Positions 1 through 6,797 of a stretch of 17,857 bases of DNA are shown piece by piece. The stretch is taken from NCBI GenBank assembly GCA_964529325.1, contig CAZGWH010000048.1, positions 1 to 17,857 on the forward strand. The letters run 5' to 3'. Position numbers and translations under genes: made by a program. Source of the DNA: GCA-2689995 sp964529325. GTDB lineage: Bacteria > Fidelibacterota > Marinisomatia > SCGC-AAA003-L08 > GCA-2689995. The notes under the pieces were generated by a model that was not told the origin of the DNA, ran no database searches, and worked only from the letters and a program-made list of their open reading frames with translations. The first letter of the stretch is position 1, and every line of letters begins with the position of its first letter.

Positions 1-734
1 TATTCATTCATTTTAGTACCAATGAAAGATAAAATAAGTGACTCATAAAGGTTCTCTTTATGCAGTATTCTATACAGACATTCATAATCATATAAAAATT
101 CAAAATTAGGCGATATACCTCTACTATTCCTTACTTTTTCACAAAATTCCTTTTGGTATTTTATTGAAATTTCATGTTGATTTTCTGTCGTATTTATAGT
201 GGATTTCTTAAAACTATATTCAAACAGATTTTTCAATTCTTCACCATAAATTTGTAATTTTTTTCCTTTTATTACACGTTTTAAGTCATTGCTAACTATT
301 TTATTTTTAACGATGTTATACGAAATAATAGATGCTTTTAAATTTCCAACAATTAAAATTAATTTAGAATCTTTCATTGGTCCATTTTTGGCAATTGGTG
401 TTAATTCTAACTTTTCAATGTAAATTGATTTAGTCGCATTGTTTAAATTCAAGTGTAATTCATCGTGAATTTTTTGAAGCATTTCAAAATAAAATCGTTT
501 TACTTTATTATAACTAAATTGAAGATCTGCTGATACTTTATTTACCGTAAACCCTAAATAAAAGCAATAAAGCATTTGTAATCTATCATTTAAAACTCGC
601 CCAGTAAATTTATTTTTGCAATCTTTACAATAAAATCGTTTATCATGTAATAGTGATATATGTTCTGAGCCACATTTAAAACAACTATTACCGCAAATTG
701 AATCCCTAATTTTATTCAATAAACTTGAATTCAT
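1..734 (-). CDS. IS1595/ISXO2-like transposase relative, partial, apparently without DDE residues
   Basis: The frame is open from an ATG at 734 to the window edge (244 codons, no stop seen), so the C-terminus lies outside. Seen: a zinc ribbon with C18-x2-C21 and C36-x2-C39; a helix-turn-helix-like stretch at about residues 52-85; and near the end a segment around NSRGISPNFEFLYDYECLYR that matches the layout of the IS1595 tail (K-x-RGI...F..yL.E.e.R). In that family the acidic residues sit in VEVDE, then SD-G/W, then N-x-IE-x-FW. The matching places here read YIEKLEL, IYGEEL and ISIKYQ, so none of the three seems conserved. This suggests a domesticated or decaying transposase, but the uninterrupted frame argues against simple decay. 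Its role is unknown. No terminal inverted repeats could be assigned. The alignment is by eye; the family call is moderately sure, the loss of catalysis less so. Confidence 0.55.
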   Translation of the reverse strand, partial: MNSSLLNKIRDSICGNSCFKCGSEHISLLHDKRFYCKDCKNKFTGRVLNDRLQMLYCFYLGFTVNKVSADLQFSYNKVKRFYFEMLQKIHDELHLNLNNATKSIYIEKLELTPIAKNGPMKDSKLILIVGNLKASIISYNIVKNKIVSNDLKRVIKGKKLQIYGEELKNLFEYSFKKSTINTTENQHEISIKYQKEFCEKVRNSRGISPNFEFLYDYECLYRILHKENLYESLILSFIGTKMNE

Positions 735-794
735 TAATTTCGCCCCATTCTACTATTTCTCAATATCTATCCAAAATCCTATTTTTTATACTTT

Positions 795-829
795 AAAAAG
801 GGAGGCTGTAAATTTTAACAACCTCCCTT
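795..829 (-). terminator. Intrinsic terminator hairpin (unit 1)
   Basis: Arms 798-809 (AAGGGAGGCTGT) and 818-829 (ACAACCTCCCTT) pair over 12 bp with one mismatch around an 8-nt loop. The run of five A at 795-799 gives a U tract on the minus strand, so termination is in the minus direction. On the plus strand the hairpin is followed by TCTCTTG, a poor tract. It lies about 60 nt upstream of the transposase-like start at 734. Confidence 0.7.
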
Positions 830-875
830 CTCTTGTTCATTTACTATTGGGACTGATAGTGGAAATGAACGAAAT
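795..875 (-). ncRNA. Candidate small RNA or leader, unit 1 (hairpin plus terminator)
   Basis: On the minus strand a hairpin (835-870) precedes the terminator at 795-829. Its outer stem is 8 bp (GTTCATTT/AAATGAAC) and its inner stem 5 bp (ACTAT/ATAGT); a 2-nt bulge separates them on one side, and the 8-nt loop reads CAGUCCCA in the RNA. A promoter-like TTGAAA and TAAATA lie just upstream. A start near 875 would give an RNA of about 80 nt. The same architecture recurs 130 bp away. It could be a free small RNA, an attenuating leader for the transposase-like gene, or only a tandem terminator. No known RNA family was recognised. Confidence 0.4.
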
Positions 876-881
876 TTTTAA

Positions 882-910
882 TATTTATAATTTCATTCTA
901 TCTTTTTCAA
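882..910 (-). promoter_or_regulatory. Possible promoter of RNA unit 1
   Basis: On the minus strand TTGAAA (905-910) is followed after 17 nt by TAAATA (882-887), or after 15 nt by TATAAA (884-889). A start near 875 would sit directly before the unit 1 hairpin. The DNA is very AT-rich, so chance matches are common. Confidence 0.3.
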
Positions 911-929
911 ATCATATTTACTCATTTAC

Positions 930-965
930 AAAAAGGGAGGCTATTATTTATATTAACAACCTCCC
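930..965 (-). terminator. Intrinsic terminator hairpin (unit 2)
   Basis: GGGAGG (935-940) pairs with CCTCCC (960-965), with weaker pairing continuing inward. Five A at 930-934 give a U tract on the minus strand. The sequence AAAAAGGGAGGCT and the segment TTAACAACCTCCC are shared with unit 1, so the two are copies or relatives. Confidence 0.6.
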
Positions 966-1047
966 CTGTTCTGTTCCTGGGTCTATGGGACGATAGGGAC
1001 GAGGACCCTTGTGAGCAGAAAAACCAAAGACGGGACGGATGCCTTTG
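930..1047 (-). ncRNA. Candidate small RNA or leader, unit 2 (two hairpins plus terminator)
   Basis: Reading on the minus strand: a small hairpin with stem CAAAG/CTTTG (1025-1047) and a GUCCC in its loop; a second hairpin with outer stem GGGTC/GACCC (979-1008), inner CTAT/ATAG and a CGUCCC loop; then the terminator at 930-965. The second hairpin and terminator match unit 1 in order, spacing and loop sequence, while the outer stem bases differ and still pair. That pattern favours a selected RNA structure. The stretch is more GC-rich than its surroundings. Function unknown. Confidence 0.4.
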
Positions 1048-1718
1048 AATTCTCATACTCAACTATCTATAAAAAATTAATTTCATTTTTCTGTAATTTT
1101 CAATTATTGATTTGAATATGCTATAATATACAAAAAAAACCTTTCAGAATACCTTACATCTCGTTGATTTTTCACTAAATTATGCATATTATTAAAATTA
1201 TTTTTCATGAGAACAATTTTTAAATATATGTTATTATTGAAGTTATAATTATGTTAAGTGATGTTAAGCGGAAAGTAAAAATAATTTTATTTTTATTGTA
1301 ATTGTAGTGAAATTTATACAATTCCTCATAAATATTGAATAATTTGGATAGCAGTTTATTCTTTTAATCGTAATATTGGGATACATTTATCCCTTTAAAA
1401 TGTATAAAATATCATATATTTCTTTTGTTGATAAATTGTGGATAAGTAAAATGAATGGAAGGAGAATTAACCATGTAATTATTTAAAATTATTTCAATCT
1501 ATTATAATAATCTGGCAAAATTGAATTAAGTTTAACAGGTTATTTTCTTACTAATAGAAATTAATTTTAAAAGATTATCAGTATGTGAAGAAATAAAACT
1601 AATTTATATAATTACAAAAATAAGCATAAAAAATAAAAATTAGTAGTATATAGAATGAATGTGATAGTTGGATATATGAGGGATTAAATATTAATTTCGA
1701 ATTGAAACTAATACTTTG
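1048..1718. other. Very AT-rich intergenic stretch without a recognisable gene
   Basis: Stops are dense in all frames and no tRNA or other known RNA was recognised. The only items seen are the two DnaA-box-like 9-mers at 1426-1445 and a purine-rich GGAAGGAG at about 1457-1464 placed before an ATG that is directly followed by TAA. Confidence 0.6.
1426..1445 (-). promoter_or_regulatory. Two DnaA-box-like sites
   Basis: TGTGGATAA at 1437-1445 is the exact complement of the consensus DnaA box TTATCCACA. TGTTGATAA at 1426-1434 differs by one base, has the same orientation, and lies one helical turn (11 bp) away. They sit in the most AT-rich part of the window. No dnaA, dnaN or other origin-linked gene is in view, so function as an origin or DnaA titration site is only a possibility. 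Confidence 0.3.
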
Positions 1719-2072
1719 TGGAGGCGGGGAGATTCGAACTCCCGTCCGAGAAAGGTACTCTATTAACATCTACATGCATAGGTTGATCTTGGGTCTCATT
1801 AATTTTTTGGTTACAACCCTCCGCAAAATTAACCAGTCTGAAAGTTCTTATTCAATTCTGACAGACACAAAATTGAACCAGTCTGCTAAAGATAACATTC
1901 CCATATAAAATCACAGACAAATTCTAAAGGGAATGGCTACCGAACTATTTAAGCGGCAGCAGCGTAGCCATAATCGGCATTTAAGGTTTGCTCCAAGATG
2001 ATTTACGAGGTAACTTGAAATCCTCGACATGCAGTCAATAGTCTAGCTTACCCGTCGAAACCAGACGCCCCC
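1719..2072 (-). ncRNA. ssrA: Transfer-messenger RNA (tmRNA)
   Basis: tmRNA rescues stalled ribosomes by acting first as alanyl-tRNA and then as a short mRNA that adds a degradation tag. The 5' end GGGGGCGTCTGGTTTCGACG (from 2072) and the 3' end with GGAGTTCGAATCTCC and CGCCTCC (to 1720) are diagnostic. The acceptor stem GGGGGCG/CGCCUCC forms 7 bp including one G-U pair, and the discriminator is A at 1719. The following genomic bases read CAA, so CCA is not fully encoded and would be added enzymatically. Tag codons lie at 1949-1978. The middle contains a repeated CAGACTGGTT, consistent with pseudoknot regions. It is the one-piece form. It lies about 50 bp downstream of, and on the same strand as, the pterin dehydratase gene. 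Confidence 0.95.
1949..1978 (-). other. tmRNA tag reading frame, predicted ADYGYAAAA-stop
   Basis: Within the tmRNA, GCC GAT TAT GGC TAC GCT GCT GCC GCT TAA encodes ADYGYAAAA. The Y-A-x-A-A end fits proteolysis tags such as E. coli ANDENYALAA. The resume codon is inferred to be the GCC at 1976-1978; the other nearby candidate, GCA in GAGCAAACC, is in another frame and gives no alanine-rich end. The tag codons also pair with downstream GTAGCCAT, as tag/P5 regions do in other tmRNAs. Confidence 0.7.
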
Positions 2073-2123
2073 AATATCAAAAAGCAGTTATAATTTCTAA
2101 CTAATCTAGTATATGATAAAAGA

Positions 2124-2429
2124 TTAATTATTTAATAAATCAAAAAAAAAATCAGAATTTTCAGCCATTTCTAAATCAAATGTTGAAATTCCGCCTAAAT
2201 CATGTGTTGAAAATCGGACTTGAATTTTACACCATCCCACAATTAAGTCAGGGTGATGATTTAATTCTTCCGCTTTTATAGCCAACTTATTAATAAATTC
2301 AATCCCAGCCATGTAATTAGAAAAGCTTAATGTTCGTTCAATACCATTATCTTTTAGAATCCAAGATTTATTACTATTCAAAAATTCGTTAATTTCAGAT
2401 TGGTTTAATAATCTTCTATTATCGAACAT
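2124..2429 (-). CDS. Pterin-4a-carbinolamine dehydratase
   Basis: This enzyme (PhhB/PCD type) dehydrates 4a-hydroxytetrahydropterin, recycling the pterin cofactor of aromatic amino acid hydroxylases; in bacteria lacking those it may act in molybdopterin metabolism. At 101 aa it has the usual family length. The signature is clear: ELNHHP at residues 55-60 and THDLGG at 75-80, including the family's conserved histidines. No signal peptide, so cytoplasmic. Its ATG directly abuts the TlpA stop codon (0 nt between), so it is the last gene of the minus-strand run that starts at 6669. No hydroxylase gene is visible here, so its partner cannot be named. Confidence 0.93.
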   Translation of the reverse strand: MFDNRRLLNQSEINEFLNSNKSWILKDNGIERTLSFSNYMAGIEFINKLAIKAEELNHHPDLIVGWCKIQVRFSTHDLGGISTFDLEMAENSDFFFDLLNN

Positions 2430-3008
2430 TTATATTTTTTCTTTAAGTGCTAAATTTATTTTTTCAATAAAATCTGAATACATATATTGCCCCTTTATAA
2501 TAGCTCCAGGATATGAGGCAATAATATTGCCTTTTCTGCCAATGATATAGGAAGTTGGAACGGCATAAACACCACCATATTTTCTTGTAATTTTATCCAT
2601 ATTTCGTGGTGAATCAAAAAGAAGTGGATAATCGACTCGATATGATTTTGTAAAGTTTTTCAATGCTTTCTTTTGATCACTGATACTAATTCCTAAAATT
2701 TCTAAACCATCTTCTTTATGTTTTGTGTATAATTCATTAAAATCAGGAATTTCTAACCGACATGGTCCACACCATGTTGCCCAAAAATTAATAATGACTA
2801 CTTTTCCTCTCAATTCTGATAGTGTATAAGTTGAATCATTTAGAGCAGGAAGTGAAAAATCTGGAGCAAATTGAATATCTTCAGTGAGCTTATTTATTTC
2901 ATTTTTTTGGTCTTGTGACAATTCTTTATTCTGACACATTACAAGACAAAGTAAAATTCCAATTAATAGTAAATTTGTTTTATTCATTATCTTTTTTATT
3001 ATTTCCAT
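2430..3008 (-). CDS. TlpA/ResA-like thiol-disulfide oxidoreductase, probable lipoprotein
   Basis: A thioredoxin-fold redox protein of the AhpC/TSA-TlpA group. After an N-terminal hydrophobic segment with a lipobox-like LVMC (Cys25) and a spacer, the fold begins near residue 48 (APDFSLPALN). The active site is WCGPC, with Cys80 and Cys83, and cis-Pro lies in AVPTSYIIG. It probably sits on the periplasmic side as a lipoprotein and reduces disulfides in envelope or cytochrome c proteins. It lies 5 bp downstream of DsbD, which normally supplies electrons to such proteins, so the two very likely work together. The start could instead be the internal ATG at 2987 (MNKTN), which gives a more typical lipoprotein signal; I kept the longer form because neither has a clear ribosome site. 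Confidence 0.9.
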   Translation of the reverse strand: MEIIKKIMNKTNLLLIGILLCLVMCQNKELSQDQKNEINKLTEDIQFAPDFSLPALNDSTYTLSELRGKVVIINFWATWCGPCRLEIPDFNELYTKHKEDGLEILGISISDQKKALKNFTKSYRVDYPLLFDSPRNMDKITRKYGGVYAVPTSYIIGRKGNIIASYPGAIIKGQYMYSDFIEKINLALKEKI

Positions 3009-3013
3009 TTAAT

Positions 3014-4855
3014 TTAGATTAACCCCTTTTTAAGGAAAGTTACAAACTTGTTTATATCAGTATCCATTCCAGCAAAACGAGAAATTTCAACATCCTCTGG
3101 CGATAAAATCACATAATATGGTAATGCTGCCGTGCCAAATCGATCAACTTCCATTTGCTGGTATTTTCGAGCATTTTTCCCGCCATCAGTATATAATCGA
3201 ATTAATATAAATTGTTCAAATAACTCAATGACTTTAGGTTCTTCAAAAACATTCATTTCCATCCACCGACAATTTGTACATGTATATCCTGTAAAGTCAA
3301 GAAATACAGGTATTTGAGTTTCTTTACTCTTTGCCATTCCTTCTTCAAAATCTTCATACCACTTTAAATTTTCATGGTTTGAAATAGATTCAGAATTAGA
3401 TTTTTCAACATAGCTAAAATCAGGTGGAAGATAAGAATCAATTAATCCATGAATAGGCTGACCAAATAATCCAGTACTTAAATATAATCCAAAACTTAAA
3501 CATACAATACTCATCATCAATCTAGGTACACCTACAATTTCTAACTGCGAATCATGAGGAAGCCTAATTTTTCCCAATAAATAAACCCCCATTAATATGG
3601 CGATTATTGTCCAGCATGCCAACACCATTGGTCTTGTAAATATTCCAAGCTGCCAAACTAAATCCATATTGCTGAAAAATTTAAATGCGGCACCGAGTTC
3701 TAAAAAACCCATAATAACTTTAACTGAATTAAGCCATCCACCACTTTGAGGTAATTTTGATAAATATTGAGGGAATAATGCTAAAAAGAAAAAGGGTAAT
3801 GCAAAGGCAGTCGCAAAACAAACCATTCCTATAACTGGCCAAAAATAAGCACCTTGACTTGCTGTAACCAAAAGCAGGCCTACAAATTGTACTGTACATG
3901 TAAACGATGTTAAGGTGAAAGTGAACGCCATAAACAGAATACCCATCACTCCACCCCTCTGCTCCTGTTTCATGCTAAACTGTCTCAATGCAGATGGCAT
4001 TTCAATTTCATATTGACCAAATAAACTAAATGCAAAATAAACAAATAATCCACCGATTAATATATTTATCCATGGATTTGAAGCAATTTGATTGGCACCT
4101 GTTGCCCCTAAAGTTACAGCCAATAATAAGCCTAAAACCGTAAAAATCGTAATAATTCCAATCGTATAAACACTTGCACTTTTAAGAGGTGACGAGCCTT
4201 TAGACTCTCCCATTTTCGTAAAAAATGAAACCGTGATTGGAATCATTGGAAATACACATGGTGTAAGCAAAGCCAAAAACCCCATTGAAATAGCAAGAAG
4301 AATAAAGGAGCCAAGCCCTTCTGAAATTGCTTCATCTACCATGGAGGTGTTAGCAGTATGCTCCGTTTCACTATTTTCATAAATTCCTTCATCAACAATC
4401 AGTTGAATAGTAAAATCATCCCATTTTGGAATACACATTGTAGGATCACATGCTAAATACACCAATGAACCCTCAACATCATATTTACCAGGAATTAAAT
4501 TTTTGGATACTTTTAAATTTTTAGATAATCTAAATTTTTTCTTCTGAATCCCCACATCCATATCAAAATTCTTATCATATTTAATAATTGGATCAGGTTC
4601 TGTAAACTCACCATAAAAATCAAAATATGTAGAATCATAAAATTCAACTTCAGTTGGTCTTAATGATTTTTCTGGATTTGTAGAATAAAAATGAAAATTG
4701 TTTTTTATATTTACATCAAAATGAATAATTAATGGCTCACCCGCTTTATAGGATGGTTTATCAAGTGAAAAATCAAATTTCACTGCATCATCAAAATTCT
4801 GAGTAAATCCAAAGCTAAAAAATAGGAATAGTCCTACAAAAATATGTCGTTGCAT
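3014..4855 (-). CDS. dsbD: Thiol:disulfide interchange protein DsbD
   Basis: An inner-membrane electron carrier that moves reducing power from cytoplasmic thioredoxin to periplasmic proteins. All three DsbD modules are present in 613 aa: a signal peptide (about 1-18) and periplasmic alpha domain with Cys136 and Cys141; a membrane domain of about eight helices (roughly 183-465) with Cys200 in LTPC and Cys320 in SFTC; and a C-terminal thioredoxin-like gamma domain with Cys526-T-N-Cys529. These correspond to the three cysteine pairs of the E. coli protein. It starts 4 bp after the phospholipase gene and is followed 5 bp later by the TlpA-like gene, so transcription and function are probably shared. 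Nothing looks broken. Confidence 0.95.
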   Translation of the reverse strand: MQRHIFVGLFLFFSFGFTQNFDDAVKFDFSLDKPSYKAGEPLIIHFDVNIKNNFHFYSTNPEKSLRPTEVEFYDSTYFDFYGEFTEPDPIIKYDKNFDMDVGIQKKKFRLSKNLKVSKNLIPGKYDVEGSLVYLACDPTMCIPKWDDFTIQLIVDEGIYENSETEHTANTSMVDEAISEGLGSFILLAISMGFLALLTPCVFPMIPITVSFFTKMGESKGSSPLKSASVYTIGIITIFTVLGLLLAVTLGATGANQIASNPWINILIGGLFVYFAFSLFGQYEIEMPSALRQFSMKQEQRGGVMGILFMAFTFTLTSFTCTVQFVGLLLVTASQGAYFWPVIGMVCFATAFALPFFFLALFPQYLSKLPQSGGWLNSVKVIMGFLELGAAFKFFSNMDLVWQLGIFTRPMVLACWTIIAILMGVYLLGKIRLPHDSQLEIVGVPRLMMSIVCLSFGLYLSTGLFGQPIHGLIDSYLPPDFSYVEKSNSESISNHENLKWYEDFEEGMAKSKETQIPVFLDFTGYTCTNCRWMEMNVFEEPKVIELFEQFILIRLYTDGGKNARKYQQMEVDRFGTAALPYYVILSPEDVEISRFAGMDTDINKFVTFLKKGLI

Positions 4856-4859
4856 TAAA

Positions 4860-5816
4860 TTAATTATTTCTCTCCATTTTGGGTTTTGTATTTTGAAATA
4901 TTTTTTGAATTTTATTAATAAATCCTGTTTTTTTATTATATGTATGTTTAATCATTTCAAGGTTTTCAATAACCTTATTTTCACCATTTTTAATTAACAC
5001 ATCAATTTTTGAAAAATCACCCCAAAACAAATTCAATGTATCAGGTTCTAAAAAAACATCCAAAATCTTGTTATTAAATTTAGATAGTTTTTTAGTTGTA
5101 ATTTGTTCCGTTCTTCCTAAAATTTGAATTAAATTTAAATTATTTATTGGATTAAATTTTTGAATATCCGCACTGACGCCAATTGTAAATTCGGAACCAT
5201 TATCAATAACCATTTGTGCAGGAATTGGACGAGAAACACCACCATCCGTAAGTAACATATCTTTATATTTTATCGGTTGAATATATCCTGGAATAGCAGA
5301 CGATGCAAGTACAGCATCTAATAAATTTCCATCTTTAAAAATAATATCTTTTCCAGTATGTAAATCAACAGAAGAACAAGAAAATGGAAGTTTTAAATCT
5401 GAAAATTTTCTAACAGGTAATAAATATCTGAGAGCATCCTTTAATCTATCTGATTTTAATAATCCCAATCTTTCATTTACAATGTTAATTTGGATTGTTT
5501 TTTTAACAAACTCTGTTGCCATTTGTAAAAAGGAATAATCATCTTCTGTTTTTGAATTTATTCGATTTAATCCAATAATTTTAAATTCATCACTATTAAT
5601 AAAATTTTTAATTCTATTTTCAACCCAATGTGTATCTAAAGTTGCTGAATACATTGCACCAATAATTGCTCCTACCGAAGTTCCTGCAATTAAATCGGGC
5701 TTAAAATTATTTTTCTCTAATTCTCTCAATACACCAATATGAGTTAAACCACGAGCACCACCACCACCCAATGCAATTCCAATTTTTAACGAATTAGAAA
5801 TCTTACTTTTCCTCAC
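4860..5816 (-). CDS. Patatin-like phospholipase (RssA-type serine hydrolase)
   Basis: A 318-aa patatin-family hydrolase, expected to cleave acyl ester bonds in membrane lipids. Seen: the oxyanion loop GGGGARG (17-23), the nucleophile elbow G-T-S47-V-G, and the catalytic Asp191 in DGG, making a complete Ser-Asp dyad. There is no signal peptide and no C-terminal beta-barrel (the long FCB patatins often have one), so it is a short, cytoplasmic or membrane-associated form like E. coli RssA. The start codon is GTG at 5814-5816, overlapping the end of the PPIase gene by 14 nt, which suggests translational coupling. The C-terminal 60 residues are lysine/asparagine-rich. The substrate cannot be named. 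Confidence 0.9.
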   Translation of the reverse strand: MRKSKISNSLKIGIALGGGGARGLTHIGVLRELEKNNFKPDLIAGTSVGAIIGAMYSATLDTHWVENRIKNFINSDEFKIIGLNRINSKTEDDYSFLQMATEFVKKTIQINIVNERLGLLKSDRLKDALRYLLPVRKFSDLKLPFSCSSVDLHTGKDIIFKDGNLLDAVLASSAIPGYIQPIKYKDMLLTDGGVSRPIPAQMVIDNGSEFTIGVSADIQKFNPINNLNLIQILGRTEQITTKKLSKFNNKILDVFLEPDTLNLFWGDFSKIDVLIKNGENKVIENLEMIKHTYNKKTGFINKIQKIFQNTKPKMERNN

Positions 5817-6669
5817 TCGATTTTACTCTAACTTTTTTTATTAACACATCAGACATTGGTTTATCACTATAAAGATTTTTCTGCTGTACAGTTCTATAAT
5901 TATTTTCATTCAATCCATTTGGAATTTTTGAATAAATTGTTTCACCTGTTTTAGGATCTTTTAATGTTACCCAATTTTCAGGATCTTCATCTATTGGAAT
6001 TTCTTTTTTAGAATTTATTTTTACAATACTATATCCCGTTGGAGCTTTTGCAATTCGATCAATAACATGAATTTTACTTGTTACTTCACCAAATACTGTA
6101 TATTTCCCATCTAAATGAGGTGCATCAGCAACACAGATAAAAAATTGACTCCCTGCTGAATTAGGATCTGAGGATCTTGCCATTGACAATACTCCTTTTT
6201 TATGAGAGTAATTATTAAATTCAGCATCAATAGTCCATCCTGGGCCACCCGTGCCATCATTTTCATCATCAAAATCTCGGGATAAAATGTCTCCACCTTG
6301 AATCATAAATCCAGGAATTACACGATGAAAAGCTGTTAAATCATAAAAACCACTATTTGCTAATCGCTTAAAATTCTTACAATGTTCTGGTGCAATATCT
6401 GGAAATAATTTCATTGTGAATTTTCCTACAGAAGTTTCCATAAATACTATATCATTTTCAGTTACTTCAATAATTGGAGAATTTTTCACATTTGCTATTA
6501 TTTCATCTATTTTAGAATCTATTAATTTTATTTGATTTCTTGGAGAGTTAATAAGTCCCTTCATATCCAAACCTAATTTTGGGTCATATTTTAAAATTGC
6601 TAACGAATCTTGTGCAATTGATGCTCCAATAAATAAAATAATTAATAAAATTGATGATTTTGTTTTCAT
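5803..6669 (-). CDS. Exported cyclophilin-type peptidyl-prolyl cis-trans isomerase
   Basis: Catalyses cis-trans isomerisation of Xaa-Pro bonds during protein folding. A signal peptide covers about residues 1-19 (hydrophobic ILLIILFIGASIA before QDSLA), so it acts outside the inner membrane. A linker of about 50 residues follows. The cyclophilin domain spans about 72-215, with the core FHRVIPGFMIQGGD (114-127, catalytic Arg116), NSAGSQFFI (170-178) and HLDGKYTVFGEV (185-196). A charged tail of about 70 residues follows. It is the first gene of the minus-strand run down to 2124, opposite the divergent GNAT gene, so its promoter should lie in 6670-6797. Confidence 0.93.
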   Translation of the reverse strand: MKTKSSILLIILFIGASIAQDSLAILKYDPKLGLDMKGLINSPRNQIKLIDSKIDEIIANVKNSPIIEVTENDIVFMETSVGKFTMKLFPDIAPEHCKNFKRLANSGFYDLTAFHRVIPGFMIQGGDILSRDFDDENDGTGGPGWTIDAEFNNYSHKKGVLSMARSSDPNSAGSQFFICVADAPHLDGKYTVFGEVTSKIHVIDRIAKAPTGYSIVKINSKKEIPIDEDPENWVTLKDPKTGETIYSKIPNGLNENNYRTVQQKNLYSDKPMSDVLIKKVRVKSSEEK

Positions 6670-6777
6670 TTTGTTTCAATATTTATGTTAGAAATTAGTT
6701 GCTATTACAAGTAATTTATCCTTTTCGGTGATAAATATCTAAAGTTAATTTTGTAATTAATTTTATCAAAATATTAT

Positions 6778-6783
6778 TATAAT
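6778..6783 (+). promoter_or_regulatory. Possible -10 element for the GNAT gene
   Basis: An exact TATAAT lies 14 bp before the ATG at 6798, in the 128-bp divergent region. No good -35 is seen at the usual distance. If used, the leader would be only a few nucleotides long. Confidence 0.25.
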
Positions 6784-6797
6784 GAAATATTAAACAA

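Noticed and set aside
795..1010. CRISPR or short repeat array
   Set aside because: Only two copies, with divergent sequence and self-complementary arms; structure fits terminators/RNA rather than repeat-spacer units.
1719..1760. tRNA-like T-arm GGGAGATTCGAACTCCC suggesting a separate tRNA
   Set aside because: The matching 5' half is GGGGGCGTCTGGTTTCGACG at 2072, so it is the tRNA-like domain of tmRNA and not an independent tRNA.
1702..1908. 68-codon reading frame on the plus strand
   Set aside because: It lies opposite the tmRNA; the sequence is explained by tRNA-like and pseudoknot parts of ssrA.
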